Shown one piece after another: positions 1-5,126 of a stretch of DNA of 5,126 bases. This DNA is from Candidatus Woesearchaeota archaeon. Its GTDB lineage: Archaea > Nanobdellota > Nanobdellia > Woesearchaeales > DSVV01. A program made the translations under genes and the position numbers. The stretch is from contig JACRKI010000110.1 in NCBI GenBank assembly GCA_016215305.1, forward strand, positions 1 through 5,126, read 5' to 3'. Position 1 is the first letter of the stretch. Every line of letters starts with the position of its first letter. The notes below the pieces were generated by a model. It was not told the DNA's origin and made no database searches. It saw only the letters and a list, made by a program, of their open reading frames with translations.

Positions 1-119
1 ACATTTACAACTTCAGCTTCGCGAACACTTCCACTGAAGGTTATTATAATGTCACCTTCATCGCGAACGATACTGCTGGCAATATTAACAGCACAGAGAA
101 AACAAACTTCACTGTGGAT
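1..119 (+). repeat. Perfect direct repeat, copy 1 (partner at 595-713)
   Basis: All 119 bases match 595-713, an offset of 594 bases (198 codons, two Ig units). The match is cut by the window edge, so it may extend upstream. It ends at base 120, where the next unit diverges (tcaactggt against agtactgga). Synonymous sites are identical as well, so this reflects recent duplication or gene conversion and not only protein-level constraint. Confidence 0.95.
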
Positions 120-3100
120 TCAACTGGTCCGACTGTTACATTGGTAACGCCAGTCGCAAACAGCAACACTTCTGCCAGCATCATCAACATCAGCGCGACA
201 GTAACTGATCAATGGCTCAATGTTGATGTTGTTCTCGCGAATGTTACTTTCCCGGACAACTCAACAAAAGAACAACTTCGACTCGTCAAAGCAGGGAACA
301 TTTACAATTACAGTTTCGGAAACACATCGCAGCAAGGAGTCTATAACATTACTTTCATCGCAAATGATACTGCGGGAAATCTCAATACCACTGAAAAAAC
401 AAATATCACTTTTGATTCGCTTGCGCCAGCAGTTGCTTCAGTCAAACCAGTTGCAAATAATTGGACTACGGTGAGCAGCACACTAAATATCAGCGCAACT
501 GTGACTGACGCGAATGGAGTTTCCATTGTTCTCGCGAACGTCACTTATCCAAATAATTCCACGAAAGAACAGCTTCAACTGGTGAAGATCGGAAACATTT
601 ACAACTTCAGCTTCGCGAACACTTCCACTGAAGGTTATTATAATGTCACCTTCATCGCGAACGATACTGCTGGCAATATTAACAGCACAGAGAAAACAAA
701 CTTCACTGTGGATAGTACTGGACCGAGCGTGAGAAGTGTTCTTCCTGCGGCAAATACTGTTTTTGACAATGCAAGCATTGAGAATATTAGCGCGACAGTG
801 ACAGATCAGTGGCTCAATGTTGATGTTGTTCTCGCGAATATTACTTTCCCAGATAATAGCACGAAACAACAACTTGTTCTTCAGAAAGTAGGCAATATTT
901 ACAATTTCAGTTTCAACGCAATTGTACAGTCCGGCGTCTATAACATCACATTCATTGCGAATGATACTGCAGGAAATCTCAATACCACTGAAAAAACAAA
1001 TTTTACTCTCAACGCAACAATCGCTGCAGCAATTGATATATTTAATATAACAAATATTACCTTTTCTCCTGATCCTATTAGACAAAATGTCCAGGTTTCT
1101 TTTAATGTAACATTTAATTCAACAGGAACAGTGAATGCAACAGGACTGAATGTCACCTTCACTGTTGATAATCTCTTTATCGCTTCAACATCATTCAACC
1201 TTATTGCAGGAACACCACGAGTTGTTGAGTTGAACTGGACAGCGCAAAACGGGACACACAACATGAGAATCAATGCTGATGCAAACAATACCTTTGTAGA
1301 AAATTTTGAAACAAACAACAACGCGACAGCAACAGTGACTGTCTATAATGTTTCTGTCTTGAATCTTTCCAGTCCAGTGAACAATAGTGAGATTATTCGA
1401 GGAAATGATACAAACGCATTACCTGGAGAAGATACACTGAAAGTAGTGAGCAACTTCACCACAATTCTTGCAAGAGTCTCCAACAGATATGCGTCGAATG
1501 TTGGTGTTGCAAGCAATTGTACTTTTTACTTCAACAATACATTCCTTGGATGGAATCAAACAAACAGTACAGGAGAATGTTCGTTTACATTTGATAAAAC
1601 AGTCTACGATACTGGCCGTTATAATATTACTGTAAATTATACCAATCTTAACCTGACAAACTATCTCGCTGACACAAACACTACTCTCATTCAAAACACG
1701 ACAATCATTGATCTTGGAAAGGTACTCATTAATCTCAATCCCGATAACCTGCGAACAGGAAGCCTTTATAATCCTGGAGACGTCGCAGTGATGAATATTT
1801 CTATCACCAAGAATGGAACAAATTTTGATCCTGCGCAGTTTATTGTAGAGGTCAAGAATCCAGGATCACAGTGCGGAACAACAGGAGGGCTTCTCTTTAA
1901 TCATACATTCCCCGGAGACATTGTCAAACTCAGTATTGGTTCTTACCAAAGCTTTTCTGTTTTAGAAGCAGATACAGATATTCACTGGTGTGTCATTGTG
2001 AATGACTCCACTGCTGCGCCACTTGCCTCTGCATCGCACTCTGATAAAGAAGTTGCAAATGTTGGTGCGAATAGAGCGAACTTCACTGTGATCAATAGTT
2101 CTTCTTCAGGAGACGATGCTGTGTTTGATGATATTAACATCACTCTCTTTGGAAGAGGAAACTACAGAATTTTTGACAGAAACTTTACAGTGAATGATGT
2201 CGGAGAAAATAGGCTTGTTACTCTCAATGAAAAATATGATCTCTTGATTAAAGATCCAGTGAGACAAGAGCAGTTGAATATCACCGGTTTGAATATCACT
2301 GCCACAAACAATTCTCTTCCATTTAATTTGCTGACAGCTTATAATGGAACCTTGCCTACGCGGTTTACCAATGTGACAGACATTCTTGCATTCAACAGTT
2401 CTGGGTTTACATTTACTTCTGCAAATATTACTCTCCAAAAAGCAAATCTGACTGTGACAAAAATTGTGCACTGCACGAATTGGAATTTCAGTGCAGGTAA
2501 TTGCATTGGTACATGGGAGATTAATCAAACTTCGGATTATACAAACTTTGGTCAGAATAGCACACACCTGTGGTTTCAGGTTTCAGGATTTACTGCGTAT
2601 GCGGGAGGAAATGGTTCAAATTCAAATCTGACCATTTACAATCAGGCAGATGCGCAAGGCGGCTCACTTTCAGCAGAAGCAGGTGCGTTAATCAATTTCA
2701 CTTCAAACTTTACCCGGTCTGCGGACAATACTGCAATTACAGGAGCAAGTTGTAATGCCACATTTAGTGTTGCTCCTGTTGGACCTTCAATTATGACTTT
2801 TGATTCTACAAAGAATATTTACAATTTTACTCGAAACTTTACTACTGCAGGAAATTTCACTTGGAATATCACCTGCAGTGCAAGCTCTTTTGATACGCAA
2901 AATGCATCTGATATTATTGCAGTAGTGGATACGACTGCCCCTGCAGTGAGCAGTATTGATCCAATAATTGCTGCAACAGGGGTTGGTGTTAACTTTACTG
3001 CAAATATCAGTGATGTTGTTGGCGTGAGTTCCTGCGCGTTCTTTGTCAACGGAACAAATAATGGAACCATGACTCTCTCTGGCACTGTTGCAAATTATTC

Positions 3101-4133
3101 CCTTGCGCTGACAGCAAGTTCGCAGCGTATTGTTGAACTTGCTGCAAATTGTACTGACGCAGCAGGCAATAGAAGAACAACTGCAACGAATGTGACTATT
3201 ACTGTCCCAACTACCCCAGGTAAAAATGATAAAGAAGAAGCAACTACAGGATCTATAACAGGTGCTGTGGGAGGCGGAGGGGGAGGTGGAGGACCAGAAA
3301 AAACTACTCCCGCAACTGAGGAAGAAGCACCTTCAGGGGAGATAAGTGGCGAAACAGGAGCAGCAGAACAACCATCTGAAGAAGAGCAAGCGTCATCTTC
3401 GGAAACACCAACAGCAGGAACTGTTGCCGAAGAACTTTTCGGACAACAAGAACAACAGCCATCAGGAGAAGCAATTACAGAGACTCCTGCTGCAGCACTT
3501 CTGCTTTTTGCAAAACGAACACTTCTTGCGCCGGTGAATCTGTTCCTTCTTGGATTACTCATTCCTCTTTTATTTGTGATGACTGCGCGAAAAACCTATG
3601 TTGATGAAAAAGGAGTTGCAGTTCTTATTCAGCATAAGAAGATTCCACTATTCAAGAAAGTATATGTGCATGAAAATGTGTATGCAAAATACAAAGAGCT
3701 CAAAGAAGGAGAGCGGCTCAAGCCTCTTCATTTGAAAGAAAAAGAAAAAGCATTTGCACGTTCACTTTCAGATGCATATCATCTTGCTCCAGAGCTTGCT
3801 GCGCTTCTCGCATCTGCGCAAGGAAATCTCTTCTCCTCAGTCTTAACAGAAGAAGCGATTCCAAAGGAAGTGCGAAAGAAACTCTCTCGTGTTCACTTGA
3901 GAATGCCAATTCGCGATAAAAAATTAGAGAACCTTTTGGAATATGTTGAAACGCAGCAGGAACAAGGCTTTAGCGTTCTTGAAATGAGAAATGTCTTACT
4001 TCATGCGGGATGGAGTTCTTCAATTGTCAATAAAATTCTCCATGCTGAACAGATTATTGGAGAAACTATCTTTGCCGCAGAGCAGCAGGGCAAATCCTCT
4101 TCTCACATTAAACAAGAACTTCTTGCACAATGA
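1..4133 (+). CDS. Giant N-glycosylated Ig-like surface protein with C-terminal membrane anchor (5' partial, ends at in-frame TGA)
   Basis: The frame is open from the window edge (first full codon at 3), so the GTG at 114 is an internal valine and not a start. 1376 residues are visible. They comprise tandem 99-residue Ig-like units, a CARDB-like domain, several further beta-rich domains with ten cysteines, an acidic low-complexity stalk, one transmembrane helix near 3519-3587 followed by Arg-Lys, and a basic cytosolic region. Sequons N-X-S/T are extremely dense, which fits an archaeal S-layer-type or adhesin protein exported by Sec and glycosylated by an AglB-type transferase (family knowledge; no glycosylation gene is in view). 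The role is probably surface adhesion or envelope structure; the exact function is unknown. The TGA at 4131 sits inside a repeat array that continues in the same frame, so this coding region is probably the front part of a longer gene ending at 4946. Confidence 0.9.
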   Translation, partial: IYNFSFANTSTEGYYNVTFIANDTAGNINSTEKTNFTVDSTGPTVTLVTPVANSNTSASIINISATVTDQWLNVDVVLANVTFPDNSTKEQLRLVKAGNIYNYSFGNTSQQGVYNITFIANDTAGNLNTTEKTNITFDSLAPAVASVKPVANNWTTVSSTLNISATVTDANGVSIVLANVTYPNNSTKEQLQLVKIGNIYNFSFANTSTEGYYNVTFIANDTAGNINSTEKTNFTVDSTGPSVRSVLPAANTVFDNASIENISATVTDQWLNVDVVLANITFPDNSTKQQLVLQKVGNIYNFSFNAIVQSGVYNITFIANDTAGNLNTTEKTNFTLNATIAAAIDIFNITNITFSPDPIRQNVQVSFNVTFNSTGTVNATGLNVTFTVDNLFIASTSFNLIAGTPRVVELNWTAQNGTHNMRINADANNTFVENFETNNNATATVTVYNVSVLNLSSPVNNSEIIRGNDTNALPGEDTLKVVSNFTTILARVSNRYASNVGVASNCTFYFNNTFLGWNQTNSTGECSFTFDKTVYDTGRYNITVNYTNLNLTNYLADTNTTLIQNTTIIDLGKVLINLNPDNLRTGSLYNPGDVAVMNISITKNGTNFDPAQFIVEVKNPGSQCGTTGGLLFNHTFPGDIVKLSIGSYQSFSVLEADTDIHWCVIVNDSTAAPLASASHSDKEVANVGANRANFTVINSSSSGDDAVFDDINITLFGRGNYRIFDRNFTVNDVGENRLVTLNEKYDLLIKDPVRQEQLNITGLNITATNNSLPFNLLTAYNGTLPTRFTNVTDILAFNSSGFTFTSANITLQKANLTVTKIVHCTNWNFSAGNCIGTWEINQTSDYTNFGQNSTHLWFQVSGFTAYAGGNGSNSNLTIYNQADAQGGSLSAEAGALINFTSNFTRSADNTAITGASCNATFSVAPVGPSIMTFDSTKNIYNFTRNFTTAGNFTWNITCSASSFDTQNASDIIAVVDTTAPAVSSIDPIIAATGVGVNFTANISDVVGVSSCAFFVNGTNNGTMTLSGTVANYSLALTASSQRIVELAANCTDAAGNRRTTATNVTITVPTTPGKNDKEEATTGSITGAVGGGGGGGGPEKTTPATEEEAPSGEISGETGAAEQPSEEEQASSSETPTAGTVAEELFGQQEQQPSGEAITETPAAALLLFAKRTLLAPVNLFLLGLLIPLLFVMTARKTYVDEKGVAVLIQHKKIPLFKKVYVHENVYAKYKELKEGERLKPLHLKEKEKAFARSLSDAYHLAPELAALLASAQGNLFSSVLTEEAIPKEVRKKLSRVHLRMPIRDKKLENLLEYVETQQEQGFSVLEMRNVLLHAGWSSSIVNKILHAEQIIGETIFAAEQQGKSSSHIKQELLAQ
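595..713 (+). repeat. Perfect direct repeat, copy 2 (partner at 1-119)
   Basis: Identical over 119 bases to the start of the window. It covers the second half of Ig unit 3, from the I-Y-N-F-S-F strand to the F-T-V-D that ends the unit. The neighbouring units 2 and 4 share shorter exact blocks at an offset of 597 (for example 213-242 with 810-839, and 375-404 with 972-1001), showing a two-unit, A-B-A-B higher-order period. Confidence 0.95.
1032..1349 (+). other. CARDB-like domain
   Basis: This is a region of about 106 residues after the Ig array. It has the CARDB pattern: an opening strand with F-S-P-D-P-I-R-Q-N-V, the central V-x-F-x-V-D-N stretch, and near its end A-D-A-N-N-T-F-V-E-N-F-E-T-N-N-N-A, the usual 'D...V.E..E.NN' signature of CARDB (APHP) adhesion-type domains in archaeal and bacterial surface proteins. 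Assignment is by motif only. Confidence 0.7.
1350..3206 (+). other. Beta-rich ectodomain region with five cysteine pairs
   Basis: About 619 residues that seem to divide into five modules: roughly 1350-1700, 1701-2100, 2112-2610, 2625-2930 and 2931-3206. Each contains exactly two cysteines, with codons at 1518/1578, 1872/1989, 2472/2502, 2751/2874 and 3033/3150, so one disulfide per module is plausible outside the cell. The third module ends with L-W-F-Q-V-S-G-F-T-A-Y-A-G-G, a strand often seen closing beta domains in archaeal surface proteins. The last module opens T-T-A-P-A-V-S-S and ends D-A-A-G-N-R, again Ig-like. Module borders are approximate. Confidence 0.6.
3207..3497 (+). other. Acidic Gly/Ser/Thr/Glu/Gln stalk with an eight-glycine run
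   Basis: A low-complexity spacer of about 97 residues between the last Ig-like module and the membrane helix. It begins P-T-T-P-G-K-N-D-K, includes S-I-T-G-A-V, then eight consecutive glycines (3270-3293), then Glu, Ser, Thr, Pro, Gln and Ala. It has no predicted secondary structure by composition and resembles the extended stalks that lift archaeal S-layer domains off the membrane. Confidence 0.8.
3519..3587 (+). other. Transmembrane helix of the surface protein
   Basis: A hydrophobic segment of about 23 residues (T-L-L-A-P-V-N-L-F-L-L-G-L-L and onward to V-M-T-A) follows K-R at 3513-3518 and is itself followed by R-K at 3588. A shorter hydrophobic run (A-A-A-L-L-L-F-A, 3489-3512) lies just before it. 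Glycan sequons and cysteines are confined to the N-terminal side, and the C-terminal side is Lys-rich, so the N-terminus is outside and the C-terminus is cytosolic. Confidence 0.85.
4131..4133 (+). other. In-frame TGA replacing a conserved glycine codon
   Basis: The codons around it read GAA CTT CTT GCA CAA TGA TGG GAA AAA GAA CTT. The matching position in the six other repeats is Gly, encoded as GGA (4008), GGG, GGT, GGC, GGT and GGA, followed by Trp (five repeats) or Tyr (one). A single G-to-T change in GGA gives the observed codon. Reading through it gives an uninterrupted frame to 4946. Whether it is a real mutation, a sequence error or a readthrough site cannot be decided from this sequence. 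Confidence 0.9.
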
Positions 4134-4148
4134 TGGGAAAAAGAACTT

Positions 4149-4946
4149 GTGGAACAATATATTCCAAAAGAAAAAGTTTTGCAGGAATATATTTCTTTGC
4201 AGAGAAAACAAGGAGTTCCGGATCTTGTCATTGCGCAAGCATTGCTTGGAACAGGGTGGCAGCAGCCTGCCTTTGAAAAATTTATTAACATGCCTATGGC
4301 GTTTACTTTTTATGTTGATGGTCAAAAAAATGAGGGAAAAACACTTGCACTTATTCGAAAACAATTACTGCAGAACGGTTGGGAGATGGCATTTGTGAAT
4401 CAGTATATTCCTCCTATTGCTGTTGTTCGTGAGATTATTGCAGCTGAAAGACATACTCGAAAAGATGATCTCAGTATTAAAAAGAGTTTGTTACAAGCTG
4501 GCTATGATCCTCTTATTGTCAATCAATTCTTTAGTCAGGAATTGGAATTACAAGAGTATATCAAAAAACAAGTACAGAAAAAAATGCATCCGGATATAAT
4601 TCGTTCCAAACTTGTTGCAGTTGGTTGGCAACAGAATGTCTTGGATAAATACCTTCCTCATCAGGCAAATATGATATCTCCTACACAATCTTCTTCATTC
4701 TTGACAACATCCAGTCCTCAGATTCCTCACGGGCGATTACGTGTTGCGTTTGAGCCACATGCAATCCATTCTATTCATTCTGTTCATTCTGTTTCTCCTC
4801 AAGAAAAAGTTGATCTTGAAAAATATATCCGGCTTCAGAAAAAGCGTGGCAAAGAAACAGAAAACATAAAAGCATCACTTCTTCAGGCAGGATGGTCAGA
4901 AGATGTTGCACATTATTTTGTTGATAACATCAAAAAAGAGGGATAA
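4149..4946 (+). CDS. Cytosolic helical-repeat protein, probably the detached C-terminal tail of the upstream surface protein
   Basis: Read from GTG 4149, this gives 265 residues ending in TAA. It is in the same frame as the preceding gene, and the codons between the TGA and this GTG (4134-4148, W-E-K-E-L) fit the repeat consensus, so the true coding unit almost certainly runs through from upstream. It holds the second half of repeat 2, all of repeats 3-6, a Ser/Thr/His-rich linker (4659-4802) and repeat 7. Each repeat is about 40 residues: an amphipathic helix with Y-I-x-x-Q, then I-K-x-x-L-L-x-x-G-W, then a short helix V-x-x-Y-I. There is no signal peptide, membrane helix or cysteine. The start codon is uncertain: only a weak GGGA (4135-4138) lies 10 bases upstream of the GTG, and the next in-frame ATG is at 4290. 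If translated separately it would be soluble and cytosolic. The repeat resembles UBA-like three-helix folds in pattern only. Confidence 0.75.
   Translation: MEQYIPKEKVLQEYISLQRKQGVPDLVIAQALLGTGWQQPAFEKFINMPMAFTFYVDGQKNEGKTLALIRKQLLQNGWEMAFVNQYIPPIAVVREIIAAERHTRKDDLSIKKSLLQAGYDPLIVNQFFSQELELQEYIKKQVQKKMHPDIIRSKLVAVGWQQNVLDKYLPHQANMISPTQSSSFLTTSSPQIPHGRLRVAFEPHAIHSIHSVHSVSPQEKVDLEKYIRLQKKRGKETENIKASLLQAGWSEDVAHYFVDNIKKEG
4758..4793 (+). repeat. Nine-base in-frame microrepeat encoding His-Ser-Ile/Val
   Basis: Three 9-base units, cattctatt, cattctgtt and cattctgtt (4767-4793), follow a diverged unit catgcaatc (4758-4766). They encode H-A-I, H-S-I, H-S-V, H-S-V in the flexible linker between helical repeats 6 and 7. 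Because the period is a multiple of three, copy number can change without breaking the frame. Confidence 0.85.
4938..4943 (+). promoter_or_regulatory. Ribosome binding site for the third gene
   Basis: GAGGGA lies four bases before the ATG at 4948 and overlaps the final Glu-Gly codons of the preceding gene. It fits pairing to the anti-Shine-Dalgarno end of 16S rRNA and, with the one-base intergenic gap, supports coupled translation within an operon. Confidence 0.7.
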
Positions 4947-4947
4947 G

Positions 4948-5126
4948 ATGCGAGCAAAAATAGGCGGAGCAATTTTTCTTTTTGTTCTATTTTCTTTGAT
5001 CTCTCTCTTGGTATTCTTTCTCCACTCACATTATATTACCACTGCTACTGGAGCTGTCGTTCTTAGCCAGTCTGTTGGGATTGTGCAAGAGAATATGCTT
5101 GTTAGCGCGCAAACAAAAGCAGTGAG
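4948..5126 (+). CDS. Exported or membrane-anchored protein of unknown function (3' partial)
   Basis: ATG at 4948 opens 59 visible codons that run off the window. The product begins M-R-A-K-I, followed by a strongly hydrophobic stretch at residues 6-25 (rich in Phe, Leu, Val and Ile), which is a signal peptide or uncleaved N-terminal anchor. After it come H-S-H-Y and T-T-A-T-G-A-V-V. No lipobox cysteine follows the hydrophobic core, so a lipoprotein is unlikely. The start is well supported: one base separates it from the previous TAA, and GAGGGA lies four bases upstream. The tight spacing implies co-transcription and translational coupling with the surface-protein gene, so the product may act with it at the cell envelope. 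No domain can be recognised from this fragment and no function is assigned. Confidence 0.85.
   Translation, partial: MRAKIGGAIFLFVLFSLISLLVFFLHSHYITTATGAVVLSQSVGIVQENMLVSAQTKAV

Larger units (their letters stand above)
1..1013 (+). repeat. Tandem 99-residue Ig-like units (three full, one partial)
   Basis: Units lie at 1-119 (partial), 120-416, 417-713 and 714-1013. Each runs from D-S-T/L-x-P, through I-S-A-T-V-T-D, V-L-A-N-V/I-T, N-S-T-K, and N-I-Y-N-x-S-F, to Y-N-V/I-T-F-I-A-N-D-T-A-G-N. The three full units are 99, 99 and 100 codons. The alternating hydrophobic pattern and closing A-G-N strand are typical of bacterial or archaeal Ig-like/cadherin-like beta-sandwich modules in surface proteins. 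Unit 2 alone carries ten N-X-S/T sequons. No cysteines occur in this array. The array starts upstream of the window, so the total number of units is unknown. Confidence 0.88.
3924..4943 (+). repeat. Seven degenerate ~40-residue cytosolic helical repeats crossing the TGA
   Basis: Repeats lie at 3924-4046, 4047-4166, 4167-4292, 4293-4412, 4413-4535, 4536-4658 and, after a linker, 4803-4943. The consensus is roughly E-Y-I-x-x-Q-x-x-x-G, six variable residues, then I-K-x-x-L-L-x-A-G-W, four variable residues, V-x-x-Y-I. Examples of the core are L-L-H-A-G-W, L-L-A-Q-stop-W, L-L-G-T-G-W, L-L-Q-N-G-W, L-L-Q-A-G-Y, L-V-A-V-G-W and L-L-Q-A-G-W. The pattern suggests short helical bundles stacked into a scaffold or docking platform. 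DNA-level identity among repeats is low, so the array is old. No named family is claimed. Confidence 0.85.

Noticed and set aside
114..116. GTG as the start codon of the long gene
   Set aside because: The same frame is open and encodes Ig-unit sequence back to base 3, identical to an internal copy at 595-713, so this GTG is an internal valine in a strand (F-T-V-D).
483..1321. Minus-strand open frames opposite the Ig and CARDB region
   Set aside because: They are antisense shadows of the repetitive coding sequence. They repeat with the same period as the sense units and lack start signals or coherent protein features.
3095..3562. Minus-strand frame rich in Pro, Ser and Val opposite the stalk
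   Set aside because: Its poly-proline run is the reverse complement of the glycine codons, and its composition mirrors the low-complexity stalk.
4131..4133. Selenocysteine at the TGA
   Set aside because: The aligned residue in the other repeats is glycine, not cysteine, and no catalytic redox context exists. The archaeal SECIS would lie in an untranslated region not visible here.
4130..4276. ATGA overlap at the TGA, suggesting a coupled downstream gene starting at 4130
   Set aside because: That frame gives only 48 codons before TGA at 4274-4276, with no recognisable pattern, while the surface-protein frame continues with clear repeats.
4948..5000. Class III (pilin or archaellin) signal peptide in the third gene
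   Set aside because: The start M-R-A-K-I-G-G-A lacks the usual Lys/Arg-Gly cleavage site directly before the hydrophobic segment, so an ordinary signal peptide or anchor is more likely.
1..5126. CRISPR array, tRNA or rRNA genes, insertion sequence
   Set aside because: The repeats are in-frame protein units with no spacers. The + strand is coding nearly end to end, and I saw no cloverleaf, rRNA core sequence, transposase or terminal inverted repeats.

Overview
The window looks archaeal, most likely from a DPANN-type lineage such as Woesearchaeota or Pacearchaeota. This is an inference. It rests on a very long secreted protein packed with N-X-S/T glycosylation sequons, tandem Ig-like units with 'ANDTAGN' strands, a CARDB-like domain, and a single C-terminal membrane anchor followed by a cytosolic tail. 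No marker gene is present to prove the lineage. All reading is on the + strand and essentially every base is coding, so promoters and transcription ends lie outside.

Bases 1-4133 hold the 3' part of a giant surface-protein gene whose start is upstream of the window. In order it encodes tandem 99-residue Ig-like units (1-1013), a CARDB-like domain (about 1032-1349), further beta-rich domains carrying five well-spaced cysteine pairs (1350-3206), an acidic Gly/Ser/Thr/Glu stalk (3207-3497), one transmembrane helix (about 3519-3587), and a cytosolic region that enters an array of roughly 40-residue helical repeats. The frame is stopped by TGA at 4131-4133.

Bases 4134-4946 continue in the same frame and carry the rest of that repeat array. 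The TGA falls on the glycine of the conserved Gly-Trp/Tyr pair of repeat 2, where the other six repeats have GGN. The 'two genes' therefore read as one gene of at least 1647 codons interrupted by one GGA-to-TGA change. Possible causes are a nonsense mutation, a base-call error, a strain variant, or (less likely) readthrough or recoding. This is the most notable observation in the window.

Bases 4948-5126 start a third gene, one base after the previous stop and with a good Shine-Dalgarno sequence. It encodes a protein with an N-terminal signal peptide or anchor and is cut by the window end. The layout suggests a cell-surface operon: a glycosylated, stalked ectodomain linked through the membrane to a cytosolic repeat scaffold, followed by another exported protein.
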